Shown here: piece by piece, positions 51,601 to 63,725 of the stretch
Numbering within the stretch: the first letter of the stretch is position 1
Layout of the letters: every line of letters begins with the position of its first letter
NCBI RefSeq assembly: GCF_026212465.1
Contig: NC_080051.1
Location: 14,943,796-15,007,795, forward strand
Reading direction: 5' to 3'
Length of the DNA: 64,000 nucleotides
DNA from: Amaranthus tricolor
Taxonomy: Eukaryota > Streptophyta > Magnoliopsida > Caryophyllales > Amaranthaceae
The notes under the pieces: generated by a model
Told to the model about the DNA's origin: nothing
The model's input: the letters and a program-made list of their open reading frames with translations, nothing else
Database searches by the model: none
Position numbers and translations under genes: made by a program

Positions 51601-54600
51601 AATCAAATATAAGGTTCTAGAAAGCTCTCCAAATCAATGAAGACAGATAGCCAGCTGGTAAAACGAGAAATAAACACAAACTAAAAGAAGGCCCAACTTT
51701 CATGATTCGTGCATCTAAGTACAACCAAGCTAATGTTTTAGACTGAAATGTTAAGCGATTAATTTTTTTGGAATGAAATATCAAAATCCTAGTGGAATAT
51801 CCTGTGGGCATTTAAAAATGGTGAATATAATGGAGTTTCAAGTTCTTTTATTGTGGTTTATATCCTCTAAGACTTTCCTTGCCACACCATCTTCAAGAGT
51901 GATGATTATTTTTGGAAGCCATTGTCAAAACATGACGCATTTGCTTTTTCGTATTAGCTTCTTTCGCTTCATACAAAGACGTGTTTGATGTCAAAGTAAG
52001 TCATGTAAGATCCAAGAATGGACTCTAAACTTAGGGTCGAATTTGTAGCAAATTAAATGACTCAAAGAAAGGCACTGCATAATCTTCAAACTCCTGTAGG
52101 TTTTCCCTGTACAAAGGGTTGCTGGATCTTGCCTTAATTCTAATAAAGTTGGGCAAAAAAAACTGTGTATACTTCTATGGAATCCAACTCTTCCATCATT
52201 TTCTTCAGATCCTCACCTACAGTTAAAAACCTTCCTTCTCCACCACCTTATATGATGTCTTTCATTGTGGTTTTTATTTCTAAAACCTATGCACCATCAC
52301 TTACCTCCATTTTATAAGGCTGGTTAGTGTAGAAGGAAATAGTAAAACTAATTTTCCTTTGAACTAAAACAAACAAAACAAAATCAAATTAAAGACGAAG
52401 GGAAGGAGGGAAAAAAAAATTTTGCCAAGTATCTTTGGTTTTGCAACCCACTGTAATGATCAAATGGATGGAAAATGTTATATGGTACTCTTCACAAAGA
52501 AATGTAATTTAATACTACATAAGGTAGTTTTTGACCAAATGTAGTTTTTGAAATAAAGTGTATTTTAATAGGTAATTTTTGATGATTTATTTATCTTATA
52601 TTACTATATAATGGAAAATGATAACGAGACCATACCCTTCAGAGGATCCAATGCTGGAGGATATTTACTCCCACTAGATTTCAGTTCAGAAAGCTGCTGA
52701 ACAGTTTTTGAATAAGCAGCAGCACTAACGTCTTCAAGAAGCCGAACTTGGTCAATCTTTATTTTGCAATTGCATATGCAAAGGAACTCTTTGCTCTCCA
52801 CTTCTCTAACCTCATAACTCATACCTGCAGCGACACCCTGGTAAGGTAAATTTATATTGATTACACCCGATCCCTTGCGAGCAGTGACAGAAGAGTAATA
52901 TTCATCATCCAAACCACGTTTTCCCTTGGGCAACATAAAAAAACCTTCTCCGGAATTGCTACTCCCTTTGTCAATAATAGCCCCACTTTGCATTGTTGGA
53001 GGCAAATCAGGTTTAAGCACTAAAACCAAATACTTTTTCATGGCGGCTGAAGGTGCTTTCACCACCACCCCAAGTAAATGGTCCTGTGTCTGTGGAATAG
53101 AAATAAGAAAGCAGTTTCACATATTTTGAAGGACAGATTTCACAACGTTGCAGACTTGAAATTTCAGCAGACCATTCATCATGGACTTTGATACAGGTGC
53201 AATACATTTTGCTAGGAAGCCACTCACCGTTTGAGATTTAACAACTACCACTCTTCCAGGCACAAGAAATTGCTGTGCCGTGTGAGTCTGCATGACCCCC
53301 TCTGTTATCTGGTTCAAATACTCCTCAGCCTCTGCATACATCTCATAATATTCCTCAATGGATGGTTCACCTTTTATGCATCTACAAGAAGCAACCATTT
53401 AGATCATAAATTTTCTTCCTGAGGCAACTGTATATATCATTATTAAGAGATAGAAGCAGGAGGGAGAGAGAAGAAAATAACATATTCTCCGTAGTCCATA
53501 CATCATATTTCTAAACACAACACAATAACTATAGCTAGTATACCCCCTTTTCTTGTCCAAATGCTAGCAGAAAGCTTTCGGATGCATGCTAGAGTATATG
53601 TTTCATGTAAATTATTCAATGCAGATAAATTCATTATTCAAGATCTATCTACATAAGTAGAAAGATCTTAGAGATGGGTGCATTTGACAATGAATCACCC
53701 CTGGTTTTCAACATGAGATGAATCATAATCCCAGTTTTCTTACTCTCTTCCGTTAGATGGAATTTATATTCCTTTGCAGAGGGCCTAATAGAACTAGAGG
53801 CACTATAGTATAGGGATATTTCTAAACATGTCACGACACAATAACTAGAGCTAGTATACCCCCTTCTCTTGTTCAAATGCTAGCACAAAGCTTTCGGATG
53901 CATGCTAGAGTACATGTTTCATGTAAATTATTCAATGCAAACAAATTCAATATTCAAGATCTATCTACGTAACTAGAAAGATCTTAGAGATGGGTGCATT
54001 TGACGTGGAATCACCCCTGGTTTTCAATGTGGGATGAATCATGAAATGTAAGCTAGATTAAAGCTTAAGAAACAATTCTTAAACTCTAATATCATCAAAA
54101 ATGAAGGTATGAATGAAGTACCTTGATGTGCTAATAAAAATTTCAATGAATTGACAATGTTTAAAGGAAATAAAATAATGCAAATGACACAAAGATTTAA
54201 GGAGGTTCACCCAATGAGGGCGACGTCCTCCGTGGTGTGCAGTTTCTTTGTTTATACTATTTCAATGGAGTATAAAAACTCTTACAAATGAAGTATTACA
54301 ATTGAGTAAGAGAAACAAAGGCTATGTGTTTACGCTTAGGGGTTTGTGTTTGATGTATTTTGATGAGCATAGAGCTTCCTATTTGTAGGATTAATTAATG
54401 GAAATACAAACTTAAAAGCCAAGAATTAATAGTAAGTAACAACTTCTAAGAGTTGGGCCCCATGCTTGCTCGTTCCAGCGGATCCAGCTGAACAAACAGT
54501 AGCACTCTGATCCAGGTGCTCGTTCCAGCACTAACCCTGCTCGTTCCAGCACCCCTTCTGCAGGTCCTTCTGACTTATTCTGATCACTTTGCTCGTTCAA

Positions 54601-57600
54601 GGCACCTTGGATATTTTATTTGCCTCGTTCAAGGCACTTAGTACAGTATCCAAAACTAATGCATTCCTCATCAAATCTCATTCATCATGCCACCTTAATT
54701 CTCATGTTTAAGAGCCTCCATCAATACACTCATAACTTAATGTATTGATCACCACACTTAAACACCATCATAAACATCCACACCTTAAGTCATACACTTT
54801 AATCACCAACTTAACACACATATTATGATATCCATAGGATTCCATCTCTACGTGCTCACATTATGCATAGACTTGATTGTTCACTCAAGTCACAATATTC
54901 CTTTAACAAATCATAATACCAGTTTTCTTTCTCTCTTCCGTTAGATGGAATTCGAAGTCCTTTGCAGGGGGCCTAATAGAGCAAGAGGCACTTTAGTATA
55001 GAGAGTAGGTGAAAACCTTAAAAAGATTGATGTGACTCCAAAATTAACATATCCTTGTCTCTTCCTCTTGGTTTGCTTTCCGTAAAAAGACCATTACATT
55101 ATGCCCCTGAATCACATCAACTCATGAGTACAACTGTTGAAACGTGGGCAGAAATGTTCCTTCTCCTAACATCCAAACTAAAGTACACCTCAACTGCCTT
55201 TACATTGCCTACTTTTGATTCACTAATCATCAATGACACATGGGCATGCAAATGAACTAAACCATAACATTGAAGGAAAGTAAAAGATTCTTTCAGCTAT
55301 TGAGATAATAGGAATACCAAATTGCAAAACTTATCCCCTATGAGTATATTATTTACATGTCTCATCATCAACAGTAACAATGTCCTTATTTGGGGTCGGC
55401 TACATGAATCCAAACAAATCAATGTGGAAATTTTTGCTACAAAGATTATACTTTATTTGTTGCTATCCACTAAGACAATAAACTTCAATTAAAAGTAGGG
55501 CTAGCAAAAGTTGACACGACCTATTAACCTGACCTGAACCTAACCCGAAATAAGTGGGTTTGGGTTGAGACTTTTGACCCAATTAATTAAATGGGTCAAC
55601 CCGACCTGATCTGTTTATTAAATGGGTTAGGTTCAGGTCAAAATTTTAAACCTGAAGAAAACCTGTATAACCCATTTAATTAAATGTGTTAATTTCGAGT
55701 TAAATCAATAAGTATAAGCTAAACTTAGTTTATTTAATATTTTCTTATTTTTCATATTAAATACAAAATAAACAACAAAAAAACATAAAGTTAAAATTAA
55801 AGCCTAAAAAAATTAGATTTAATCAACGTTAAAAACCTTAAAACGAAAACAAAAAAATTATAAATGGGTTAAGTGGGTCAAAATCGGGTCAACCTGATTA
55901 GTTGCAGGTCGGGTCAAGATTGTGATTTTCGACCCAATTAACTAAATGGGTTGCATTTGGGTCAAGGGTTTTCTGACCTGTTTATATATGACCTGAACCC
56001 GAACCCGACCCAACCTGATCTATTTGACAAACCTAATTAAAAGATATGTCTCATTGTAAAAAAAGATATAAACATGTCAAGTACATGATCTAGGCATTAT
56101 GATTATAGTATATGTTATTACCTGCTAATAGGGGTGTTCATAACCGAGTACCCGGCTTTTCGGGTACCCGGTTAATCGGGTACCTAATTCAACGGCCCGC
56201 GTCCTGACCCAACCCGGATAAATGGGGTCGGGACACAGGTACCCGGTTTTTGATTTGAGGCAGCTTTTAAATGATTTTTGTGGAATGGTTTTTAGGCACT
56301 TTTTTTAATGACATAATAAGCATTTTAGACAGCTTTTTTTTGGATTAATTAGTATATTAAATTTTTAGCATTCAATTATAAAACAAGCAGAAACATGAAA
56401 TTATGCTAATTAAAAAAAAATAAAAAAATAAAAAATAAAAAAAAATAACATTGTGCATGTACGGGTTCAAAACATGAAATTAAGGATCCTGAATTGAAAT
56501 CCATTATGTATTTTTCAATTTGAAACATCAAACAACTGCAAATAATAATAACAATAAATATAATGAAGAAAAAAATTAGATTTTATGGAAAAAGAAATAA
56601 TCTTTTTTTGAAAGATTAGTAAACCCAATTAATTAATTAGGATTCACATTAATTTGAAGAGAAAATCATAAATCATAAAAAGAGATGCAAAGGAAGATTA
56701 AAAATTAAAAGGGAGTTTTGAGTTGCTATTAACAGGTAGTTCTAGTTGTTTACCTTGAATGCCCAAGATTAAAAAAAGGATTTTTTGAAGTTGTATAATT
56801 TGAGTGTTTGAGTGAGAGATTAACAATTCAGAAATGAGAATAGGAGCAATAGTTTTGAAAAGGCACTCAGAATAAGAACTAGAAAATGAGAGTAGTAGGA
56901 TCTTTAGAAAAAGAATTGATGTTTAACAATTTTAATAATGCACACAGAAAACTTAAAAAAAAAAAAACTCCTTTATAATAAGCGGGTCAACGGATACCCG
57001 CTTTAAAATATTTTCAGCCCATGACCCGACCCGTAATTCTTTTTTTTTCTCTTTTATGGCCCGTCAATTAAATGTGGGTCGGCGGGTCAGTGGGTCAGGT
57101 TTTTTTGAACAGGCCTACCTGCTGAAACCAAACAAAGGCCTCACAGAAAGGAGATTCAGTAGAGATTAGTACCTCCAGACTGGGTTTGGCCATGTGGGTT
57201 TAAGTAAATGCATGTTGTGACAGAAGTTTAGTCTTTTAGGAAAATTAAGCATCTTATAGATAGAAACATACTCGACTGTTTTTGTGGGCTGAGCAAGCTT
57301 GACCATCAAAAGTTGTTGCTTTTCAGGAAGTTTCTTCTGGGAATGAAATTCTGCAAAGCTTCTCTTTAACATATCTTCTACCTGCAGTTATAAACAGATA
57401 ATATGGATTCACAATACCAACAGAACACATGATTAGACAGTGAAAAAACAAAAATCTATGATGGCTAAAGCAAAATACTAACACACACCTTATTTCTCTC
57501 CAAAGAACTAGATTTCGTCAACCAAGTTCAGGAAAGAAAGTTTACAAAAAGATGACTATATGGATCTCATTATACCAAGAAATTAAGTTGGCAATCAACA

Positions 57601-60510
57601 CAAGTGAACTTAATTTCAGGGAATAGCATAATGTGATGTTGGATGCCTTTCAAAATTCAGACTTGTATGGAGATGCTGTAGTAATTATCATTTTGGTTGA
57701 TATAATAATGAAACTAGGCCGCTTGAATTCAAAAATTTTACACTCTTCTACAAGATAATAGAAATGTGTAAATTAAATATATACTCTTCTTGATAGATAA
57801 TATAAAATTAATAGTCACAAATCTTTGTGCCTTTTATTTTAATAGGGCCAAAGATTTATAGTTATTGGGTTTGAGATTAAATGGACTATCGTAAAATGGC
57901 TCATTAAATCATGTGCATTTCTTATTTATGTGAAGTTACACATAATGTTTGCTACCAAGGGTCAATCGGAAAAAACACTCTTTGTTAGTGTTATCACTCA
58001 CAAGGATAAGGTTGTGTATATCTGATCCCCCAAACCCCACCTATGTGGAAGCCACTTAATGGCGTTTCGGAAAGTTGTATAGTCACTAATTTGTAGTTTG
58101 CCAAATTAATTGGGCCAAATCCTGCACACATGATTTCTTATTTAATTGTGAAGGTATACATTTATTAAACTTCATAGGACCTACCTTTAATTCCTCAACG
58201 CGAAGTAGATGCAATATCATAATATAAGTTAATCGGAACTGAGATTCAAGTTTTGTGGGATGACCAACAATGACATGTCTAAGATCATTTTCTTCCAAAA
58301 TTTCATCACGGCACATTATAATAACTGTTCCAAATTTATCAAGACCTCTTCTGCCAGCACGACCAGCCATTTGTGTATATTCTCCTGGAATTACCTGCCT
58401 GTATTCCTTCCCATCAAACTTTCTGAGAGTATCAAAAACAACCTGAAATTGATAGTGATAAAGGATTCATAAATGTGATCTGAAGTAGCAAGCAGTCCAC
58501 ATTAGCAAAAACAGTTAAAAAAGAGAACAGTAGCAGCCACATTTTCAACCTAAGCAGAGCAAAAACTTTGGTTGATTCCAGTTGAAGAGACATATCATTC
58601 AGTCCTCCCTAAAATGACCCACTAGTGCAAAAAAAAATTTAAGAGCAAGGCAAAAAGTTACAAAGAGAAAAAGGCTAAGAATGACTGGTGAGCAAAAATC
58701 AAATTATTATGAGCGGTAGAGACTAAAAAGATCCTTCCCATTGCAAGAACTGGGAACCTCTTCAGAAAAGGGATATTGTGGGAGAAAAAAGACACTAACA
58801 AATCCTAGTGTGCAATGATCGGACGATACCAAAAACTAAGAAATAAAGAGAAACACTTCAAAATGCATGATAGTGATTCTAAGATTGCTAATAGGTTCAA
58901 CAAAGTGACTAACCGTTCTTGCAGGAGCATTGACACCCATAGCAAATGTCTCAGTTGAAAACAGAATCTGAAATATTGACGAACATAAATTAACACCCAA
59001 CAAAAGACATCCAGGATCTTGCCACAAAACAACCTTCCATGAAACAACTTACCTTAATTACACCACGGCAGAAAAGCATTTCTATAACTTCTTTCACAAT
59101 AGGTAGAAGCCCAGCATGATGAACACCAATCCCTCTATGGAGAAGACCTTGAACTCTGAGAATCTGGAAAATAAGTAGATCACTCATAAATAGTGATCAT
59201 ATGTAACCCAAAAATAGATATGACAAACGTAAAGCTTTAAGAACCTGAGGTAGATTTCGGTCAGATCCCTTCAGCCGTGAAAATGCTTTGTCGCAGAATA
59301 CACGAATTTCACTCTTTTCTTGACTACTAGTAAGGTCAATACTTGTCATACTATCAGCTGATCTATCACAACGATTCTTTGAAAAGCAAAATATAATTAC
59401 CTATAATAACAAAAGGCAAGTACGAACATAAATTAGATAACATATAAATAAATCACAAAATGTCAGCAACATGCTAACAGATTATTCATTCTTTGAACCC
59501 CACCAACACACCCCCCCCCCCCCCCCCCACCACAAACATAGAACACCACCTTTTCCAAAAGTAATAGAAGAAATTTACTCTCAATTAGTCTATGCAACAT
59601 ACTAAGAATTGCAATTCGCAACATAGTAAAAGACATGTATCACAAAAAGGAACATGTTTTAATAAAATGCGACTATCATCGGATTCTTTTGATTAGTAAC
59701 GGTACCACTTACTGGTAAAAGTGATTGTTTTGAGAGCTTGTTGACAAGTTGCAACCACAAAGAAGCATCTGGTCTTCTCATGCCAAAGTTCTGGTTTCCA
59801 TAAGCAGAGTTCCCTGAACCTGTCCCAATGAAATTTCCAGAAGTACTGGACCCAGAATGCTTTTGTTTCCCACGGTGAGAATTTTCACGATTCTGAGCAT
59901 TAGCTTTACCAGGACCCGCAGCAAACCCTGAATGCATTGAGGAGCCACTTCGAGCTGTATTGGAATTCTTTCTCTTGTAAGCATCTTTGGCAGCTTTTAG
60001 ACCCTGAGTTAAAAACATTTCATTCTCACAAATTCTGTATAGTTCTCCAGAGTAAAATAAGCAATGCTCCAATGGGACTGGTCTCTTACTGGTCCTGATA
60101 ATTTAAATATAAACAAAATATATGTCAGACAAAACAAGTATACAAGGTAAACCAATTCTTGCAATATTCTTTCATTACAAAAGCATATGGTATATAGAAA
60201 ACTACCTATTATAATAATTTCTCTTTCAAAATACTTTGCAAGGAAGACTTTTTTGAGAATCAACTTTGATAAAAATAACTTTTTTGAGGAATTACTGATA
60301 AAAAGTGTACAGTTAACTTCTTATTGAAAAGAATTTCCATAATCTAGTTCCAGCGTAACTTTTATCAATGCAGTTCAACAGAAGTCAACTTCAATGTTCA
60401 AACCAGAGTAGTGCAAACCCAGAACTCAGAAAGTAGTCTCACCCAGTAACACGGATCATCTTCTGCTTTGTTCTGCCGATCCAGTCAGCAAATTCAATTG
60501 TGTTTGGAAC
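48698..60510 (-). CDS. SKI2: Ski2-type DExH RNA helicase, C-terminal 846 aa
   Basis: Helicase of the cytoplasmic SKI complex, which feeds RNA to the exosome. Exons, in reading order: 60510-60443, 60094-59713, 59400-59245, 59163-59053, 58967-58914, 58442-58185, 57381-57272, 53381-53228, 53089-52636, 50258-50044, 49958-49720, 49155-49029, 48910-48698. All join in phase. Seen: [12 protein letters not shown] just after motif III, a Ser/Gly/Asn-rich insert (about 59750-59960), [35 protein letters not shown] (motif V), [10 protein letters not shown] (motif VI), the arch/insertion region, and the C-terminal DSHCT domain ending AASLYITGV. Motifs I-III (Walker A, DExH) would be in earlier exons. I found none between 60511 and 64000, so either an intron of more than 3.4 kb spans the edge or the gene has lost its 5' half. 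The visible part carries no stops or frameshifts, which favours a working gene. Confidence 0.93.
49539..49552. repeat. Poly-C tract
   Basis: A run of C within an intron; exact length is often unreliable in reads. Confidence 0.8.
50930..51360. repeat. About 218-bp tandem duplication in SKI2 intron
   Basis: The block 'gagaaatttcttaatgtaattg...' at 50939 recurs at 51162. Both copies run through 'ggggaagggtagcttaagg', 'accattagtacacttg' and 'ctcttcctttgagtgtctat'. Identity is about 90 percent by eye. Confidence 0.85.
51365..52530. mobile_element. Candidate TIR element in SKI2 intron
   Basis: The stretch at 51370-51445 ('gagtaccaactaacgttttccatcc', then 'atttgatcat') reappears inverted at 52450-52525. 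The arms are about 80 bp and 75-80 percent alike. The middle has no coding capacity. Ends and duplication were not settled. Confidence 0.5.
53505..55012. repeat. About 316-bp tandem duplication, second copy split by an LTR
   Basis: 'acacaataactatagctagtataccccc' at 53519 recurs at 53835. Copy 1 runs to about 53820 ending 'agaggcactatagtatagg'. Copy 2 is interrupted at 54041 and resumes at 54914 with 'aataccagttttctttctctc', ending near 55005 at 'gaggcactttagtatag'. The duplication therefore predates the LTR insertion. Confidence 0.9.
54042..54908 (-). mobile_element. Copia solo LTR in SKI2 intron
   Basis: 867 bp with ends TGAAATGT and TTTAACA, flanked by 5-bp duplications AATCA (54037-54041, 54909-54913). 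On the minus strand it starts TGTTAAAGGAATATTGTG, and it contains 'gaggttcacccaatgagggc', both typical of Tork-like copia LTRs. The rest of the element is absent. Confidence 0.9.
55370..55435. mobile_element. SINE-like fragment
   Basis: 'tttggggtcggctacatgaa' at about 55391 is a hallmark phrase of the plant Au-type SINE 3' region. Only this portion is recognisable. Confidence 0.5.
55496..56035. mobile_element. hAT element with perfect 8-bp TSD in SKI2 intron
   Basis: 540 bp; starts TAGGGCTAGCAAAAG and ends TTTGACAAACCTA, flanked by ATTAAAAG at 55488-55495 and 56036-56043. ACCTGA/GGGTCA repeats fill both subterminal regions. There is no coding region. Confidence 0.92.
56129..57117. mobile_element. 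Second hAT element in the same SKI2 intron
   Basis: 989 bp; starts TAGGGGTGTTCATAACC and ends GGTTTTTTTGAACAGGCCTA, flanked by CCTGCTAA (56121-56128) and CCTGCTGA (57118-57125), one mismatch. Subterminal CGGGTACCCG and GGGTCGG repeats. Non-coding, AT-rich core. Confidence 0.88.
57860..58080 (+). repeat. SINE-like repeat shared with the kinase intron
   Basis: Matches 1370-1505. It continues with 'acaaggataaggttgtgtat', 'gatcccccaaaccccacc' and 'ggaagccacttaatggcg', a G-box then C-rich arrangement recurrent in plant SINEs. Direction is by this resemblance. Confidence 0.55.
59511..59528. repeat. Poly-C tract
   Basis: A run of about 18 C broken from a second short run by A's; lies in an intron. 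Confidence 0.8.
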
Positions 60511-61430
60511 CTATAAGATAAAACTTGCAAAAGACATCAAAATTCTAAAGGTGAATTTGTTAAAATTACAACCCATGAAAAACAGATTGGGCAAAGTGCA
60601 GCCTAACTAAAACAATTGTTCCTCGAGTATAATTAAACTTTTGATTGTGTATGCTAAACTTACAAAAGCTAAGTTCGAACGTTGATTCTATAAACTAGAA
60701 GGTATTCAAATATAAATAATTTTATTTTTTATTTTAATAGTACAGCATTATAAATGGAGCAATATATACGTGACACACTAATCATTGCATGTATAAATGG
60801 TAAATAACTAAATTTAAAATTCTTTTGGGATTATCTTACATAGAAATGGATCAAACCTAGAATATATTTGAGATTTATTTTTGATCGTATAAAATTTGTA
60901 GAATAATATGATTCTATAATTTTATTATACGACCACAAAATCCTTTATAATTCAAAGTGGAGTCTCGATTTTAATAAACCTGGAAATAATTGCAACTGAT
61001 TTTGCCCTATATCCAGATTCCAATGGGAAATAATTATATAATATAGCAAGATGGGTTGCGCTACTCCTATTTGGACAAGCTTACTTGCTTTGGATAATTT
61101 TATCATTGTTATGATCTGAATATCAAATTTTCTTTTAGAAAATCCACCTTAAGTTACCCAATCCTTAATTTTATTCCTTCATACTTTTTTGTAAGGAAAT
61201 TTTACATGGTCACCCTCTGGTTTATACTTTAATTTTTGGTAGCAAAACGTTTTCAATTCACATGAAAAGGCTAGGATTTGTAATAAAATGTGACTTTTCT
61301 AAGATTTAAGATTAACTGTATGGATTGAAGTATGAATGTATGATTTGAGATCAACTGTATGTTTATGTTGTATAGAACAAAAAAGAAGGCAAGGTTATAT
61401 GTATTTATAGGTAGAAGTTAATTTTTCAAT
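60511..61430. other. SKI2 intron or 5' flank
   Basis: No upstream helicase exon was found. At about 61193 'ggaaattttacatggtcacc' resembles an end of the foldback family at 25451. Otherwise AT-rich and featureless. Confidence 0.45.
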
Positions 61431-61434
61431 TTGG

Positions 61435-61790
61435 TGGGCTTCCCAAAGCAGGTGGAAGATGTTATTCAAATGTGGGAAAGCATGGCTACAAACATTAGAC
61501 ACGTTGCGAAAGAGACTCTTGGGGTTTCGACGGGTAAGATAAATGAGAACAAGAAATCATGGTGGTGGAAAGCGGAAGTAAAAAAAGAAGATAAAGGATA
61601 AACAAAGAGCTCATGGATTGCACGAATGAGGGAGATCGACTAATTAAGAGAGATGGATATAAAGAAGCTAGATTTACGACAAAGATGGCAGTGACGGTGG
61701 CGGAGGCAAAAAGCTTAGTGTATGAGAACTTTTATAAAAAGTTGGACACAAAAGAGAGAGAGAGAGAGAGAAAATTGTATTTATGAGCTT
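61435..61790 (+). pseudogene. LINE retrotransposon fragment
   Basis: The + strand encodes, with stops and frame changes, 'VAKETLGVSTGK' and 'KSWWWKAEV', then a Lys/Arg-rich stretch and 'AKSLVYENFYKKLDT'. This is the linker between endonuclease and reverse transcriptase of plant L1-type LINEs (family: RVAKExLG...WWWNEEV...YxxLYxKL). A GA repeat (61756-61774) follows. Only this section remains. Confidence 0.75.
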
Positions 61791-63102
61791 GTAAATAATA
61801 GGGCTAGAAGGAGGCAAATGTATTAGACGCAACTTTAAGCACCTTTTTGTTTTGAACTAAGATTAGTAAATTCATTTTAATATTGAAGTCTCCATTTACG
61901 TAACCAGTTCAAAAAACTTATTTAGAATTTAAACTATTAAAGTTTATAAATGCATATTTTGTTATAATCGTCTAATAGTCCTTGAATAATTTATAAAAGT
62001 TTCTTTTTGATATTTATGAAAAATATTCTAGTAAATAATTGTAAATTTGAATATAACTAATACTTAAAAACAAATTTGAGGTTAGGTTGAATAACCAATT
62101 GATAGTAGTACTCATTTAAATAATTAGGTCAATTCTCAATTTATGCATTTCCATGTATCTCTTATTTAATCATAATAAGAGTAATAATACATAATTAATG
62201 ATGATAACAATTGAAATATAAATTTAAAATTTAATAAAAAAATATAGGGTGGACCACCATTCCTCTTTTCTTACCATACAAGCTTATCATTTCACATTTT
62301 CCTACCCTTTCTTTTGAGTAATCTGTAAAAAAAGCTTTCAATTCTATTTTTTCCTTACCTTTTCCAATCATCTTCTCTACTTTAGAAAACAATGGAGAAC
62401 CTAACTCACCTCCCCCAAAATTCACTGCCCATGCCAATAAATCAAGCGAACACCCTCATGCTGAGCCCCACCACCCACCCCCACAAATACTGCTACCACG
62501 TATGTTGAACACGCTTGCTTCCATCCCATCTTAACTTCTACCAGCATTTGTTTGCCATCAACCCACCACCAAACACCACTCCCATGTCACCTTGCTCCTT
62601 GCTATCAAACAATCATACAACAAGATATAGCTATTATTTCTTCAATTCACCTCCATAATCTTTCCCTCCCATGTCCTCCAACTTTTATAATCAATCCCTA
62701 CTCGACGAAAGCCAAAACGTAATTTCTAACCCTAAAGAAGAAACTCAAATTTGAAAATTAATGGTGATGAAGAAACCCCATCTTAATTTATTCAATTGAT
62801 ATGGTTCTTCATTTCTATTGTTACTCTATTTTACTATTCTCTTATTTTACTAATCTTATTTTGAGTCTATACGCTCCTTAAAATAATTTTGGGATATTCT
62901 ATAATCTATATGGTAGCAACGTGTTTTTAAGAAACGCGAATGGTAGCTTTTTTAAATATTTTTCCACAGCGTAGCATCAAACTTGTCGAGTTATGTTTTT
63001 CAGTAACATTAACAAGAAAAAAACGTTAAAGTAGCCGTTAAGTACCCATTTTTTCAATATCACGGAAGACATCAAACTTCAGTAACTTGTCTTCCTCACT
63101 CT
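61791..63102. other. Non-coding spacer
   Basis: AT-rich to about 62230, then a CT-rich transcribed-strand-like block to 62700. A 68-codon minus-strand frame at 62231-62437 shows no domain. Nothing firmly identified. Confidence 0.4.
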
Positions 63103-63369
63103 TTGAACTTCTCTTCCATGAACTTATCTCTCTGTCTTGAAGCTCAATCACCCTTTAGATTGCCAATAAACATAGTTATAAGTTCCTATAATGGCGTCAC
63201 TAGCATCTCCAATTTCTCTAACTCTGAATTTTTCTTATTCAATCCCCTTACTAAATCCCATCATAAACTCCCCAGTATTCCAATTCAAGATCCGAAAGAT
63301 GAGGTTTTATTCGGATTTGGTTATAAAATGACGAGATATTTTATAATGAGGAAAAAGTGTATTAATTAA
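63103..63369 (+). pseudogene. F-box associated (FBA) domain fragment
   Basis: An 88-codon frame whose middle part, from VISSYNGVTSISNF through FFLFNPLTKSHHKLPS to FGFGYK, fits the conserved start of the F-box-associated domain (family: xxSCNGLxC...xxLWNPxTRxxxxLP...FGFGYD). The expected F-box and the remainder of the domain are missing, and the frame stops shortly after FGFGY. It is probably a broken copy from the large plant F-box family. Confidence 0.65.
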
Positions 63370-63404
63370 GTATTAATTGCCCAAAATTTGGATTATGAAT
63401 CATA

Positions 63405-63725
63405 CATCATACAATCTAATAAAAAGATTGAAAAAATCGACATGACATTCTCATAGTGATTTTCCATATGAATAATTCTTACTAAAGTTAACATCAACTT
63501 ATTCTTTTAACATATGAGCAATCATCATGTCATACCATCTAATAAAAGACTATAAGATTCCTTATGGCATTCTCATCGTGATTTTCCATATGGAATAATT
63601 CTTATCAATGCAAACATTTACTTGTTCCTTAATATACTTATTCCTTAATATATGAGTAGTATATCACAATCATACATACAATCTGATAAAAAGACTGTAA
63701 AATTCCACATGGCATTTTATTAATA
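63405..63725. repeat. Three degenerate tandem repeats of 125-150 bp
   Basis: 'caatctaataaaaagattg' (63411), 'ccatctaataaaagactat' (63536) and 'caatctgataaaaagactgt' (63687) each lead into 'atggcattctca' or 'catggcatttta', and the first two into 'gtgattttccatatg'. Confidence 0.75.

Noticed and set aside
57166..57372. SKI2 exon extending to 57166
   Set aside because: The extension past 57272 is intron: a GTATGT donor at 57271 joins in phase to [12 protein letters not shown] at 53381, as expected for the family.
62231..62437. 68-codon minus-strand frame
   Set aside because: No domain, no splice context and AT-rich surroundings.
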